Positions 44,190-53,090 of a DNA stretch of 64,000 nucleotides are shown here, one piece after another. Origin of the DNA: Paenibacillus thalictri (GTDB lineage Bacteria; Bacillota; Bacilli; Paenibacillales; NBRC-103111); assembly GCF_004307995.1 (NCBI RefSeq), contig NZ_SIRE01000008.1, positions 186,001 to 250,000 of the forward strand, given 5' to 3'. Both the position numbers and the translations under genes were made by a program. The stretch's first letter is position 1, and each line of letters starts with the position of its first letter. The notes under the pieces are model-generated. The model worked only from the letters and a program-made list of their open reading frames with translations. It did no database searches and was not told where the DNA came from.

Positions 44190-45996
44190 ATGGCCCGGCA
44201 TGTCATGGCTTTATGGGCCGCCGCCGCTGCTTCCGGCTGCCCGGGAAACGGACGGCCAACGCAAGAAGGTGAAGGTGAACGACTGGAAAACGACGCTCCG
44301 CAGCATCTGGTTTTATTTATCCGCATATAAAAGGACATTGCTTGGCGTGACGTTATTGATTGTCATCAGCGCGTCGCTTAGCTTGCTTGGTCCGTTTTTG
44401 CTGGGTGTTCTTATCGACTCCTATCTCGTGAAACGAAATGGCGCCGAACTTCTTGCCCTTATCGGGCTGATGGGCGTCATTTATGCGGTGCAGACCGGGG
44501 CTACCCTGCTGCAAAACTATACGATGATTGGTGTCGCCCAAAGGGCGGTGGCCGCGATTCGGGCCGATCTATTCGCCAAGCTGCACCGGCTCCCGATCCC
44601 TTTTTATGCCAATAAACAAGCGGGCGAACTGATGAGCCGGTTTACGAACGATATTGACAACATCAGCCAGATGCTCGGCAGTTCCTTTATCCAGCTTGTC
44701 TCCAGCACGATTACGTTTGTTGGGATGCTGTCGCTCATGCTGTGGCTGAGCCCGATATTAACGCTTGTTATGCTGACGGTTTTTCCGGCTATGTATTACG
44801 GCATGAAATGGATTACTGCGCGGACGGGACCTTTGTTTAAAGCGCAGCAGCGGGATTTGGGCGCTCTCGCCGGCTTTCTGGAAGAAAAGCTGTCAGGGCA
44901 GCTGATCGTCAAAGCGTTTTCCAAGCAAAATGATGTGCTGAACGAATTTTCCGGTCTCAACAAGGAGCTGCGCACTTCGGCTTATTGGGCTCAGACCTAC
45001 TCCGGATTTATTTCAAAGCTGATGATATTGCTCAATAATATGAGCTTTGCCGTCATTGCCGGCGTCGGAGGCGTGCTGGCGTTTCAGGGCATGATTACGA
45101 TTGGCGTTATCGTGACATTTATCGAATATGCGCGGCAGTTCGTCCGTCCGTTAAATGACCTTTCGACTCAAGTGAATACGATGTTGTCGGCGGTCGCTGG
45201 TGCGGAACGGGTGTTTGAAATCTCACGCGACCGGGAGGAAGAAGATGAAGAAGGGGCTGTCGATTTGGAAGAGGTGCACGGGGATATCGAATTTTCCCAA
45301 GTGAACTTCTCTTACGGGCAATCGGCAAAAACGTTGTCGGAGGTCAGTTTTCGCGTTTGGCCGGGACAAACGATCGCCTTAGTTGGTCCTACCGGGGCCG
45401 GCAAAACAACAGTTGTGCAATTGCTCTCCCGGTTCTATGAAACCAACGGCGGCTCTATTCGCGTTGATGGACATGATATTCGCCGCATCCGGCGCAGCAG
45501 TCTCCGGCGCCACATGGGTTTTGTGCTTCAGGACTCGATTCTGTTTGAGACCACGGTACGCGAAAATATCCGCTACGGCAGATTGGACGCTACGGATGGG
45601 GAAGTGGAGGAAGCCGCCCGGCTGGCCAACGCGCATTTGTTCATCACCAGGCTCCCGAACGGATACGATACCGTGCTGCTCAAAGGCGGCGGGGCGATCA
45701 GCCACGGGCAAAGGCAGCTGCTCGCGATCGCCAGGGCGATATTGGCCGACCCGTCCATCTTAATTCTCGACGAGGCGACCAGCAGCGTGGATACCGTTAC
45801 GGAAATGAACATCCAGGAAGCGCTGCAGCGGCTGATGAAAGGCCGGACCAACGTCGTCATCGCTCATCGGCTGAACACGATCCGTCAAGCGGACGTCATT
45901 GCGGTGCTCGATAACGGGCGTATTGTCGAGCATGGGACACACGATGCATTGCTTGAGAACCAGGGAGTTTATTACGAATTGTACAAAGGGAAATGA
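44182..45996 (+). CDS. Heterodimeric ABC exporter subunit with complete catalytic site (BmrD/YheH-like)
   Basis: This 604-residue partner starts at the ATG nine bases after GAGAGGAG. After a polar, basic stretch of about 45 residues come six membrane segments and an ATPase domain with Walker A GPTGAGKTT at 402-410, Walker B ILILDEATSSVD (Glu531) and switch His562. Its signature is altered to ISHGQ (507-510), the complement of the defects in the first subunit: together they make one working and one degenerate ATP site. B. subtilis BmrD is about 70 residues longer. Confidence 0.9.
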   Translation: MFKWPGMSWLYGPPPLLPAARETDGQRKKVKVNDWKTTLRSIWFYLSAYKRTLLGVTLLIVISASLSLLGPFLLGVLIDSYLVKRNGAELLALIGLMGVIYAVQTGATLLQNYTMIGVAQRAVAAIRADLFAKLHRLPIPFYANKQAGELMSRFTNDIDNISQMLGSSFIQLVSSTITFVGMLSLMLWLSPILTLVMLTVFPAMYYGMKWITARTGPLFKAQQRDLGALAGFLEEKLSGQLIVKAFSKQNDVLNEFSGLNKELRTSAYWAQTYSGFISKLMILLNNMSFAVIAGVGGVLAFQGMITIGVIVTFIEYARQFVRPLNDLSTQVNTMLSAVAGAERVFEISRDREEEDEEGAVDLEEVHGDIEFSQVNFSYGQSAKTLSEVSFRVWPGQTIALVGPTGAGKTTVVQLLSRFYETNGGSIRVDGHDIRRIRRSSLRRHMGFVLQDSILFETTVRENIRYGRLDATDGEVEEAARLANAHLFITRLPNGYDTVLLKGGGAISHGQRQLLAIARAILADPSILILDEATSSVDTVTEMNIQEALQRLMKGRTNVVIAHRLNTIRQADVIAVLDNGRIVEHGTHDALLENQGVYYELYKGK

Positions 45997-46165
45997 GACG
46001 AATAAATGGATTATACGGGGAAAACAGCAGTGTCGGAAAAGTCCGGCACCGCATTCCTATGGTCATAGGCGAGGAATCCAAGCTTCCATGCTCTCACCAT
46101 TAATACAGTTACCCAAGCACGTGTTGCGGGCTACTCTTAGTCTAGAGAATATTCGGTTTGAATAA

Positions 46166-46345
46166 GAAATTCTTTCTCCACTGCAGCAATGGAATAGCGG
46201 AATAATTAGGGAGCAGGTTGCCGCGGCTGCTAAACCATTGGTTCAAGAAAGAGCTGCAATTGAAATATATGGATATATTGACAAGGTTCATTTAGAAGAA
46301 TTATATTATATACATAATATTGGTAAAGCAGACAAAAGTCTGTGA
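46166..46345 (+). pseudogene. Unrecognised gene remnant at the edge of the AT-rich island
   Basis: A 59-codon open stretch with no start codon or ribosome site reads like a real protein end: PLQQWNSGIIREQVAAAAKP, then IEIYGYIDKVHLEELYYIHN and GKADKSL before the stop. It is followed by a good terminator, as a true 3' end would be. The upstream part is missing, with a stop just before. I do not recognise the family. Confidence 0.45.
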
Positions 46346-46391
46346 TGCAAAACTATACGACCTGTACAATGGGAGCTAGTTGCATGTTGAT

Positions 46392-46418
46392 AGCATTGCC
46401 GATGGCAGTGCTTTTTTT
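46392..46418 (+). terminator. Rho-independent terminator after the remnant
   Basis: AGCATTGCC (46392-46400) pairs with GGCAGTGCT (46404-46412) with one G-U pair and a 3-base loop, then a run of T's. Confidence 0.85.
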
Positions 46419-46501
46419 GTTGTTGAGGTGAAAAAATGATTGAAGTTTATACCGCACTTTAAATAGCGGAAAAACGGGGTATAACACAAAGGAGGGTGCA
46501 A

Positions 46502-46597
46502 ATGCTCTGTTCAAAAAGGAATACCAAAATAAGTGAATGTTCGTCGAGATGGGGATACCCTTCAAATGTGGAAAACCCGGAAGATGGAGCAAATTAA
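46502..46597 (+). CDS. Possible small protein (31 residues)
   Basis: An ATG six bases after AAAGGAGG opens a 31-residue frame with two Cys, several Ser, and an RWGYPSNVE segment. The peptide is not hydrophobic. It lies 60 bases before the two-gene island and might belong to it, or be a degraded end of something else. Support is limited to the ribosome site. Confidence 0.3.
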   Translation: MLCSKRNTKISECSSRWGYPSNVENPEDGAN

Positions 46598-46656
46598 GAA
46601 CTGGAGGAATAACTAAGGATGAAAGTATGTAACCGATACTAATTGGAGGAACGTAT

Positions 46657-47805
46657 ATGAGTAAACCAGATCAAGAATCGATCAACATTTCTGAAAATGA
46701 AATGATCGATATGTTGAACGAAACAAGCAAATTGGTGGTAAGACATAATTTTAATCAGCTATCTTCGGCAGCTGTTGCAGTTCAAGGAAGTAATTCACTT
46801 TCAAATAATGTTGAGTTTTGGAAATGGATGGGGCGAAATTACAGTGGTTCTGGTATATTTGATTCCAGTTCAACCATGCAGCAATATATTGCTCAAGGAA
46901 CTGGGAAGGAAGAATGGATAATTAAGCAACTACAGGGTAAAGGTTATGAATGGGATTGGATGAGTACTCAGAGGAGAACTGCAAAAAATATCCTTAAAAC
47001 ATACGACGCGGGTGATGTTGCGAACAGAGCAGCGAGCGATGTCACAGCGAAGAACCTTTTAACTGGAAAAAGTAGTGAGTATCAGATGAAAGCGTATACA
47101 AGTAAGTCGAATCCTCATTTAAACAATACGCCTAAAGATATGACGGTAGTAACTAATGCTGAAAAAGTGGATGTTGTAAGGGCAAATGGTTACGAGAAAG
47201 TTGAAGGGTTTCAAGATACTCAAATGATTAAAAAGTCTACTGAAGAACGGTTAGAACAAATCAAGGATGGGAAAGCATATACATCCTATAACTTCAAAAA
47301 CATAGCAGGTACAATGGCCAAGGCGGGGCTCATTGGTTGTGTAATTGGTATGGGAACTGAAGCTGTTGTATCTTATAAAGCATGGAAACAAGGGCAGCTA
47401 AGCGATGAGGAATACTTAAAAGAAATTCTAAAATCTGGTGGAGATGCTGGAGTAACAGCAGGGGCAACTGCAGGTGTTATGATTCCTGTTTCAGCAGCCA
47501 TTACTGCTGTTGGGGCATCTACATTGTTGACTATTCCAGTTGCTTTCATTGTTGGGGGAGTAGTTAATAAAGTCGTTGCTCCGTGTTTTGGACGCGGTCA
47601 ATACAGAGAAATTCTTTCAAAGGCAAAATATTATCAAAATATTGAGAATGTTTATGATGATCTGGTAGGTAGTATGCAGCATGCATCTGAGCAGTACTAC
47701 GATTTTGTGTGCCAGATGAGCCAGCAAAATGCTATTCATCAAGAATTTAAGAAGCGTAGTATGGAAATGAATCAGGAATTAAAAGATTTATTTGATTCCA
47801 TTTAA
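46657..47805 (+). CDS. Unrecognised glycine-rich membrane protein (partner of Sel1 protein)
   Basis: This 382-residue protein is not one I recognise. Residues 1-210 are polar and include EYQMKAYTS (143-150), followed by alternating strands (DMTVVTNAEKVDVV), a look faintly like a nuclease-fold core but without a confirmed active site. Residues 216-240 and 264-308 are hydrophobic and full of Gly and Ala, a glycine-zipper pattern seen in pore-forming or membrane-inserting proteins; a polar loop with KQGQLSDEEYLKE separates them. The tail (320-382) is a helix rich in Gln and Glu. TTGGAGGA precedes the ATG. AT-rich codon use differs from neighbours, suggesting transfer. It is co-transcribed with the Sel1 protein. 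Confidence 0.8.
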   Translation: MSKPDQESINISENEMIDMLNETSKLVVRHNFNQLSSAAVAVQGSNSLSNNVEFWKWMGRNYSGSGIFDSSSTMQQYIAQGTGKEEWIIKQLQGKGYEWDWMSTQRRTAKNILKTYDAGDVANRAASDVTAKNLLTGKSSEYQMKAYTSKSNPHLNNTPKDMTVVTNAEKVDVVRANGYEKVEGFQDTQMIKKSTEERLEQIKDGKAYTSYNFKNIAGTMAKAGLIGCVIGMGTEAVVSYKAWKQGQLSDEEYLKEILKSGGDAGVTAGATAGVMIPVSAAITAVGASTLLTIPVAFIVGGVVNKVVAPCFGRGQYREILSKAKYYQNIENVYDDLVGSMQHASEQYYDFVCQMSQQNAIHQEFKKRSMEMNQELKDLFDSI

Positions 47806-47819
47806 GCAGGAGGATTATT

Positions 47820-50351
47820 ATGAACATCGTAACAATGGAAGATATTAATTACTTAGCACAGCAATCATCGGGACGAATCAATATGATTTTGTCAGGCATG
47901 ACAGCACTAATGAATGATACTGATAACAAGGTCACAACGATGGAATCACAAGGTTGGTTTCAGAGAATGGTAAAAACAGTAACAGGAAAGAATAAATTTA
48001 CGCTAGCGGAGATACGGCAAAATCATGATAAGCTTAATGCATATATGTCTGAAGCAATCGCAGAATTGTATAACAGGAATTGCATAGACCACGAAATCAT
48101 GCTGAGTTTGGGCACACAGTTAAATGAGCTGTATGCTGATCATCTGCAGCTTAAGCAAATGTTGGGTGCTTTTGTTAGAAAACTGAATGAAAAAATTGAT
48201 AGTGTAGATTCTTTCCATATGCTAACAAGGGAAATTGATCAAGGTGTATATTCAGTCTATTCTCCGCTTGTTGCAATTTGTAAGGTCATATCTCAGTTCG
48301 ATAAAAGAATACTAGAAGATAACAGAAAGTTAGATATTCTTAAAAGAAGTCTTATATTACAGAACATAATAAACAACGAAGAGATACTTCTGACAGATTA
48401 TCTCATGAGTATTGTAGATGTTCCCATAGATGAAATGGGTCAAATTTATATGGAACTCGGTACAATTCGCGGTAATTTTATGTCCAATCTCATATTGGGG
48501 ATGGTGGAAAAATATCATTTTTTACCGGATATGGCAAGAAAGATGAAAAATAAAAAGAGCTTAATTGAAGAGATAATCAGTGAAGAAAAATTGGATGATT
48601 CGATTGCATTGTCAATAAGTGAAATATACGATGACTTTGTAAATAGTAAAATTGATGTTAAAAATGGGCTAATTCCTATTGCAGAAGTACAGATTGATTC
48701 AAAATTGGAAGAAGCAGAAAAACTGTATTTTGATTGCATACTTGATGAAGCTTTTGAATTATTTAAAACGCTTGCGGAAAAAGGTAACGCAAGAGCAATG
48801 TATTTTATGGGTGAATACTATGTTCAGCCATATGGACATGTAGCTAGAGACATTGAAGAGGGTAAAAAATGGAGACAACGAGGACATGAGTTAGGAGATA
48901 CTTTATCATCAATAAATGTTGCTTATTCTCTTCCAAAGGATTCTCAAGAGCGTAATGAAATATTTAATAAAATGCTTGAACCGACTTTAAGATTGGCTGA
49001 AAGCGGGGACATTTTTGCTCAAAATGAACTTGCTGACTTATATATTAGTGGTTATGGAACAACACAAAATACAGAAGAAGGATTAAAATGGTTAAGGAAA
49101 TCTGCGGAAGCCGGATTCTGGCGTTCTATAGACAAATTAGGAGATGCCTACTATAACGGTACTTTGGTGGAACAGGATTATACACAAGCAATGGAATATT
49201 ACGAGAAGGGAGTACAAATTGGATACGCTCGCTCAGAACTAAACCTTGCGTATTGTTATTATTACGGTAAAGGAACGGATGAAGATAATTCTCGTGCTTT
49301 GGAATTGTTTAAAAAGGCGTATGATCATGGGAGCGGTGAAGCGGCTAGCATGGTTGGTTTTATGTATTATAAGGGATATGGAGTATCGGCTGACAATGAA
49401 CAAGAATTTATCTGGATGAAACGCTCAGCAGAATCGGGATATGCTCTAGGTCAAAGTAATCTTGCCAATTGTTACGCTTCTGGAAGAGGGACCGCTCAAG
49501 ATCATACATTAGCGAAGCAGTGGTACATCAAAGCTGCAAAGGGTGGTAATGATTATGCGGCTACCGAAGTTGGTAAAATGGAGATGGACAATAATAATTA
49601 TGCTGAAGCTGTCAAATGGTACAGAAAAGCTGCAGAAAATGGCTATGCTGATGCGCAGAATCGATTGGGTGTACGTTATACCAATGGACAAGGTGTAGAG
49701 AAAGATGATTATGAGGCATTTAGATGGTATGTGAAAGCAGCAGAACAGGGGCATATGAAAGCTCAAGGCAATGTAGGGTATTGTTACCATTCGGGAGATG
49801 GTGTATCTGCTGATGATGATAAGGCTAAAGAATGGTTGAGGAAGTCGGCAGAACAAGGAAATGATGATGCTATTAATTGGTTAAGCAAATGGTATGGCGA
49901 AGGATCAGGAAGTGCAAGCAGTTCTTCAACAAGTAGTAGTTCTGGAACTATTACAAAAAGCACTCTTGAGTCAATTAAAACTTCATGCGAGGTTTTTGTG
50001 ATGATGCACGATGAATCAAAATATGATGTGTCATACAAATTAAAGCAAACATTAAATATTGAGCATTGTGATGAAATATACTTAGCGCATGATGATACTT
50101 TGTTCAAAAGTGGAAAAAATGGTTTTGCAATAACAAGCGATGGTATTTATTGCAGAGAAATGATGAGTTCATATACAAATCATGTTTCGTTTTACGAATT
50201 AAATAACGCATCAAATATTTATTGGCGGGATAGTAATGTCTATGCAGATGGTAATGTTTTGGCATATTACACAGGTTCGAATTCTGATAAAGACGATTTG
50301 GTTAGTATATTTGAAAAAATAAAAATGTTCGTGAGAATTGATTTATTTTAA
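47820..50351 (+). CDS. Large Sel1-repeat protein with novel N- and C-terminal domains
   Basis: This 843-residue protein has three parts. Residues 1-180 are helical with a conserved-looking core (MESQGWFQRMVKTVTGKNKF, then LGTQLNELYADHLQLKQMLG); 180-300 is another helical region. Residues of about 305-694 hold nine or ten Sel1-like repeats (for example EAVKWYRKAAENGYADAQNR), a solenoid for protein binding. A Ser-rich linker at 695-714 leads to a 129-residue end domain with LAHDDTLFKSGKNGFAITSD and IYCREM, probably a beta fold. AGGAGG precedes the ATG, 14 bases after the partner gene. No enzyme motif is visible. A scaffold or sensor for the membrane partner is plausible. Confidence 0.85.
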   Translation: MNIVTMEDINYLAQQSSGRINMILSGMTALMNDTDNKVTTMESQGWFQRMVKTVTGKNKFTLAEIRQNHDKLNAYMSEAIAELYNRNCIDHEIMLSLGTQLNELYADHLQLKQMLGAFVRKLNEKIDSVDSFHMLTREIDQGVYSVYSPLVAICKVISQFDKRILEDNRKLDILKRSLILQNIINNEEILLTDYLMSIVDVPIDEMGQIYMELGTIRGNFMSNLILGMVEKYHFLPDMARKMKNKKSLIEEIISEEKLDDSIALSISEIYDDFVNSKIDVKNGLIPIAEVQIDSKLEEAEKLYFDCILDEAFELFKTLAEKGNARAMYFMGEYYVQPYGHVARDIEEGKKWRQRGHELGDTLSSINVAYSLPKDSQERNEIFNKMLEPTLRLAESGDIFAQNELADLYISGYGTTQNTEEGLKWLRKSAEAGFWRSIDKLGDAYYNGTLVEQDYTQAMEYYEKGVQIGYARSELNLAYCYYYGKGTDEDNSRALELFKKAYDHGSGEAASMVGFMYYKGYGVSADNEQEFIWMKRSAESGYALGQSNLANCYASGRGTAQDHTLAKQWYIKAAKGGNDYAATEVGKMEMDNNNYAEAVKWYRKAAENGYADAQNRLGVRYTNGQGVEKDDYEAFRWYVKAAEQGHMKAQGNVGYCYHSGDGVSADDDKAKEWLRKSAEQGNDDAINWLSKWYGEGSGSASSSSTSSSSGTITKSTLESIKTSCEVFVMMHDESKYDVSYKLKQTLNIEHCDEIYLAHDDTLFKSGKNGFAITSDGIYCREMMSSYTNHVSFYELNNASNIYWRDSNVYADGNVLAYYTGSNSDKDDLVSIFEKIKMFVRIDLF

Positions 50352-50534
50352 CTATATTGAATCATTGCGATCCATATGTTAGTCAAATCGTTATTAATTT
50401 GAAAAGTCATGATAAAATAAAGCTTGTTAACTCAGCTTGGCCGCTGCATGGCGACCAGCATAGCATTCAGAAAATTTTTTGTAATATGGAACCATTTGAT
50501 TTCATCTGCGGTCTTCTTTATAGAGGTGAAGGCA

Positions 50535-51080
50535 TTGACGGACCGGTGGGATTACTTAAAGCATCTGGCACACGGTTATGATCGGAGTATCGTGCTTCGT
50601 GACTTGATGGATTCGTTCGGAAATGATGTGTGGAACTTTGCCTATTTTTTGACGAATCGTTCCGATGCTGCCGACGATATATCACAAGAAGTATTTCTTG
50701 CCGCATTTAACGGCTTGTACGCTTTTCGGGGCGATTGCTCGGTCAAAAGCTGGTTACTGACGATAACGAGGAATAAAGCGCTTCATTATCTGCAAAGCGC
50801 GTTCATCCGCAAAGTGACTTTGACCGACAAACTCAAAAGAGGGAGCTCTCCTTCGGCAGAGCAGGTGGTATTTGATCGTCTCGATAATCATATGGTTTGG
50901 AAAGCCGTGATGCAGCTGCCCCGTAAATACCGGGAGGTATTAGTGCTCGATTTTCATTACGGTCTGAAGCAAAAAGAAATCGCCATCTTGTTAAAAGTGT
51001 CTGAAGGTACGGTGAAATCAAGATCGCATCGAGCGAAGAAACGGATGAGCGACCTATTATCCCGTGAGGAGGAGGTGTAG
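50535..51080 (+). CDS. ECF-type RNA polymerase sigma factor
   Basis: This 181-residue protein starts at a TTG six bases after AGAGGTGA. Region 2 is DSFGNDVWNFAYFLTNRSDA with ADDISQEVFLAAF, and region 4 is LPRKYREVLVLDFHYGLKQK with VSEGTVKSRSHRAKKRM. This is the two-domain layout of extracytoplasmic-function sigma factors. The gene is followed after three bases by a membrane protein that is the likely anti-sigma factor. GC content returns to the genome level here, so it is outside the AT-rich island. Confidence 0.92.
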   Translation: MTDRWDYLKHLAHGYDRSIVLRDLMDSFGNDVWNFAYFLTNRSDAADDISQEVFLAAFNGLYAFRGDCSVKSWLLTITRNKALHYLQSAFIRKVTLTDKLKRGSSPSAEQVVFDRLDNHMVWKAVMQLPRKYREVLVLDFHYGLKQKEIAILLKVSEGTVKSRSHRAKKRMSDLLSREEEV

Positions 51081-51083
51081 AGC

Positions 51084-52040
51084 ATGTGTGAGGAAAAACC
51101 GGCTTGGGTCAAAAGCATGGCGGATCCGCCTTTTGCCAGTCGTCAGTTTACAGCAGATTTGAAGTACAAGGTGCTGCAGCGTGCAGGTGAATCGAAGCGA
51201 AACCTTTATTCTATCCTTCCCGCCATCACTGTGCCGATAGTGATAGCTTCACTTGTTATCGGTTGGCCTCAATTGAAAGACGAAGTGCTGCCTTTAAAGC
51301 TCGAATCAAAAGACGAAATATCCGGCAAGTTGACAGTTCGGAATACGTATTACGATCCATCGGGACGGCAGTTATTTACAGTGTATCCTGAGCCGTATGC
51401 GGAAGCGGGTAAGTCTTCGGGATATATGTTTCATTTTGATGAGCCGATGGAAACTTATTTGGGAAAAATGCTGACGTTTCAAGCCGTTCATCCCCAATCG
51501 GGCATCAAGATGACGTTATCTTCCGAAGTCATTACAAAACCAAGTCCCGGTTATACGGGACTGGAGCGATACACAACCCGTTTTGTTTTACCGCTGGCAG
51601 GGATGTGGGAATTAACTGTGCTGCTGGACGATAAACCATACGGCATTGTACAACTGCTTATGCTCGAACCTTCATGGGATATTACGCCTGAGTTTCAATC
51701 GGGAACTTACTTGATGCGTGGGGTAGAGAAAAAGCTGGGGATCATCGATGCCGGGTTTATGGCCGGTAAAACTCAAAAATATATGTGGCATTTTTGGGGA
51801 AACGATAACCTGCTTAACGGGCCTTTTGAGGTGAAAGCGATAAAAAAAGGGACAAATAAGCTGGTCGATGTGTACTCCTCAAACCAGTTAAGCTCGGCAA
51901 ATGCTTTAGCCGGTGAATTAAACGGAGCCGACCGGCACATCGTTACCATGATGAGTTTGCCTGAGGCAGGGCGTTGGCGGCTGCTTCCTTACGTAAGGGG
52001 ACGGCTGCTGGATACAATTGTCGTCGACGTGTCGAAGTAA
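51084..52040 (+). CDS. Probable anti-sigma factor, DUF4871-like extracellular domain
   Basis: This 318-residue protein has a cytoplasmic N-terminus of about 42 residues, a single membrane segment (about 43-61, ILPAITVPIVIASLVIG) and a 250-residue extracellular part. That part is beta-rich with two similar halves (GMWELTVLLDDKPYG and GRWRLLPYVRGRLL), resembling DUF4871-type domains. The N-terminal region before the membrane is the expected sigma-binding side. Position directly after the sigma gene supports the role. No zinc-binding anti-sigma motif (HxxxCxxC) is present, so binding would be by another mode. Confidence 0.7.
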   Translation: MCEEKPAWVKSMADPPFASRQFTADLKYKVLQRAGESKRNLYSILPAITVPIVIASLVIGWPQLKDEVLPLKLESKDEISGKLTVRNTYYDPSGRQLFTVYPEPYAEAGKSSGYMFHFDEPMETYLGKMLTFQAVHPQSGIKMTLSSEVITKPSPGYTGLERYTTRFVLPLAGMWELTVLLDDKPYGIVQLLMLEPSWDITPEFQSGTYLMRGVEKKLGIIDAGFMAGKTQKYMWHFWGNDNLLNGPFEVKAIKKGTNKLVDVYSSNQLSSANALAGELNGADRHIVTMMSLPEAGRWRLLPYVRGRLLDTIVVDVSK

Positions 52041-52048
52041 ATGGTGAT

Positions 52049-52076
52049 TTGATCGTTAAGCATCTAATGGTATAAT
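52049..52076 (+). promoter_or_regulatory. Putative promoter of the second cyclase-family gene
   Basis: TTGATC (52049-52054) and a consensus TATAAT (52071-52076) are 16 bases apart, giving a leader of about 140 bases. Confidence 0.6.
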
Positions 52077-52221
52077 ATGGAATAAAATCAAGCTGAAAAA
52101 TCCGTAAAAAGCGAATGCCGAGGCAGAGTGAGGGTTGGTTGACCACAGTCGTGCGACGCAGGGATGCGCGCCCAGGATTCGTGCGCGTTGGAAAATAGCT
52201 GCGAGGAGGCGAATTCGTTTA

Positions 52222-52767
52222 GTGAGAGTAATCGATTTGTCGTTACCGATTGCGGACGGCATGCCCGTTTATCCCGGCGATCCGGAGGTAAAAGTCAAGA
52301 TAAAGCACACATACGAGAGTCACACCTGGGAGCTGCGGCAGCTTTCGCTGGGCAGCCATACGGGAACACACGTGGATGCGCCTTCGCACATGCACCCCGG
52401 CGCGGCGACATTGGATGAACTGCCGTTGGAGTGTTTTTTCGGAGCATCCCAGGTAGTGCGAACCGATGACCCCGCTTGGCCGGGAGGCCGGGGACTGTTT
52501 TTCGCCGAAGCGGCCGGACAAGATTGCTTTGACCGGCTTGCTTTGCTGCGGCCGCCGTTTGTTGGCGGCGAACTGTCTGAAGAATTGGAGCGGTCGCTGC
52601 TCGGAATCGGAATTTTGACGTATACAGGGCTGCAGGGCTTGGAGCGTCTTCCCAGCGGAACCGATTTTATGTTTTACGGTTTTCCTCTGCGTATCGCCAG
52701 CGGCGACGGGTCCCCGGTTCGGGCCGTTGCGGTGGTGGAGGCTGAACCGGCGGCTGGTGAGGAATGA
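52222..52767 (+). CDS. Cyclase family protein (kynurenine formamidase-like), short form
   Basis: This 181-residue protein starts at a GTG after GAGGAGGC. It holds the metal motif SHTGTHVDAPSHMHPGA and the family opening VIDLSLPIADGMPVYPGDP. The length is short for the family (about 200-220) but the active-site His and Asp residues are complete. It is monocistronic, under a clear promoter and before a terminator. It is a distant relative of the enzyme at 16,464-17,192, whose motif is HVGTHMDAMKH. Confidence 0.9.
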   Translation: MRVIDLSLPIADGMPVYPGDPEVKVKIKHTYESHTWELRQLSLGSHTGTHVDAPSHMHPGAATLDELPLECFFGASQVVRTDDPAWPGGRGLFFAEAAGQDCFDRLALLRPPFVGGELSEELERSLLGIGILTYTGLQGLERLPSGTDFMFYGFPLRIASGDGSPVRAVAVVEAEPAAGEE

Positions 52768-52847
52768 ATGCGCTTGCTCGAGAACGTTAGTGAGGAGTTG
52801 CCGGCCGCTTCGGGTTTGGAAGGGGCCAATTTAATAAGTTTGACATC

Positions 52848-52880
52848 AAAGCCATCCGGATACGGGTGGCTTTGAACATT
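52848..52880 (+). terminator. Terminator after the second cyclase-family gene
   Basis: AAAGCCATCCG (52848-52858) pairs with CGGGTGGCTTT (52863-52873) with one G-U pair; ATTTT follows shortly after. Confidence 0.75.
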
Positions 52881-52974
52881 TTAAATGATCCGGCCTGAAT
52901 CTCCAAACCTTTCCCCCAGTTAATGTGGTGCTTCGTGTAGGGACAAGTAAATGATACTTTACTAAAAGTAATGA

Positions 52975-53003
52975 TTGACATACCCCTTGGGGGTATGGTA
53001 AAT
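52975..53003 (+). promoter_or_regulatory. Promoter of the DJ-1-like gene
   Basis: A consensus TTGACA (52975-52980) is followed 17-18 bases later by a weak -10 (GTAAAT, or TAAATT one base on). The spacer is filled by the first palindrome, so repressor and polymerase binding would exclude each other. Confidence 0.7.
52979..52997. promoter_or_regulatory. CsoR/CstR-like operator 1
   Basis: CATACCCCTTGGGGGTATG is an 8-bp perfect inverted repeat around TTG. TACCCC...GGGGTA palindromes of this kind are bound by CsoR-family repressors that answer to copper, persulfide or formaldehyde. No CsoR-family gene is in the window. Confidence 0.7.
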
Positions 53004-53008
53004 TGAAT

Positions 53009-53026
53009 ATACCCTAAGGGGGTATG
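53009..53026. promoter_or_regulatory. CsoR/CstR-like operator 2
   Basis: ATACCCTAAGGGGGTATG repeats the pattern of operator 1 with a slightly imperfect stem, 30 bases downstream and just past the -10. Two sites three helical turns apart would allow cooperative repression. Confidence 0.65.
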
Positions 53027-53090
53027 TTGTTGTGCGTTATTCGCCACTGCAGCAGCAAAATGAAAAATTGGGGTCAGAGGAGAATCAAGT

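Noticed and set aside
46030..46049. Hairpin GTGTCGGA/TCCGGCAC after the ABC exporter genes as a terminator
   Set aside because: The stem is acceptable but no T-run follows, so it was not listed as a terminator.
48700..49900. Periodic sequence considered as a CRISPR or DNA repeat array
   Set aside because: The periodicity is at protein level (Sel1 repeats of about 36 residues); the DNA repeats are too diverged and there are no spacers.
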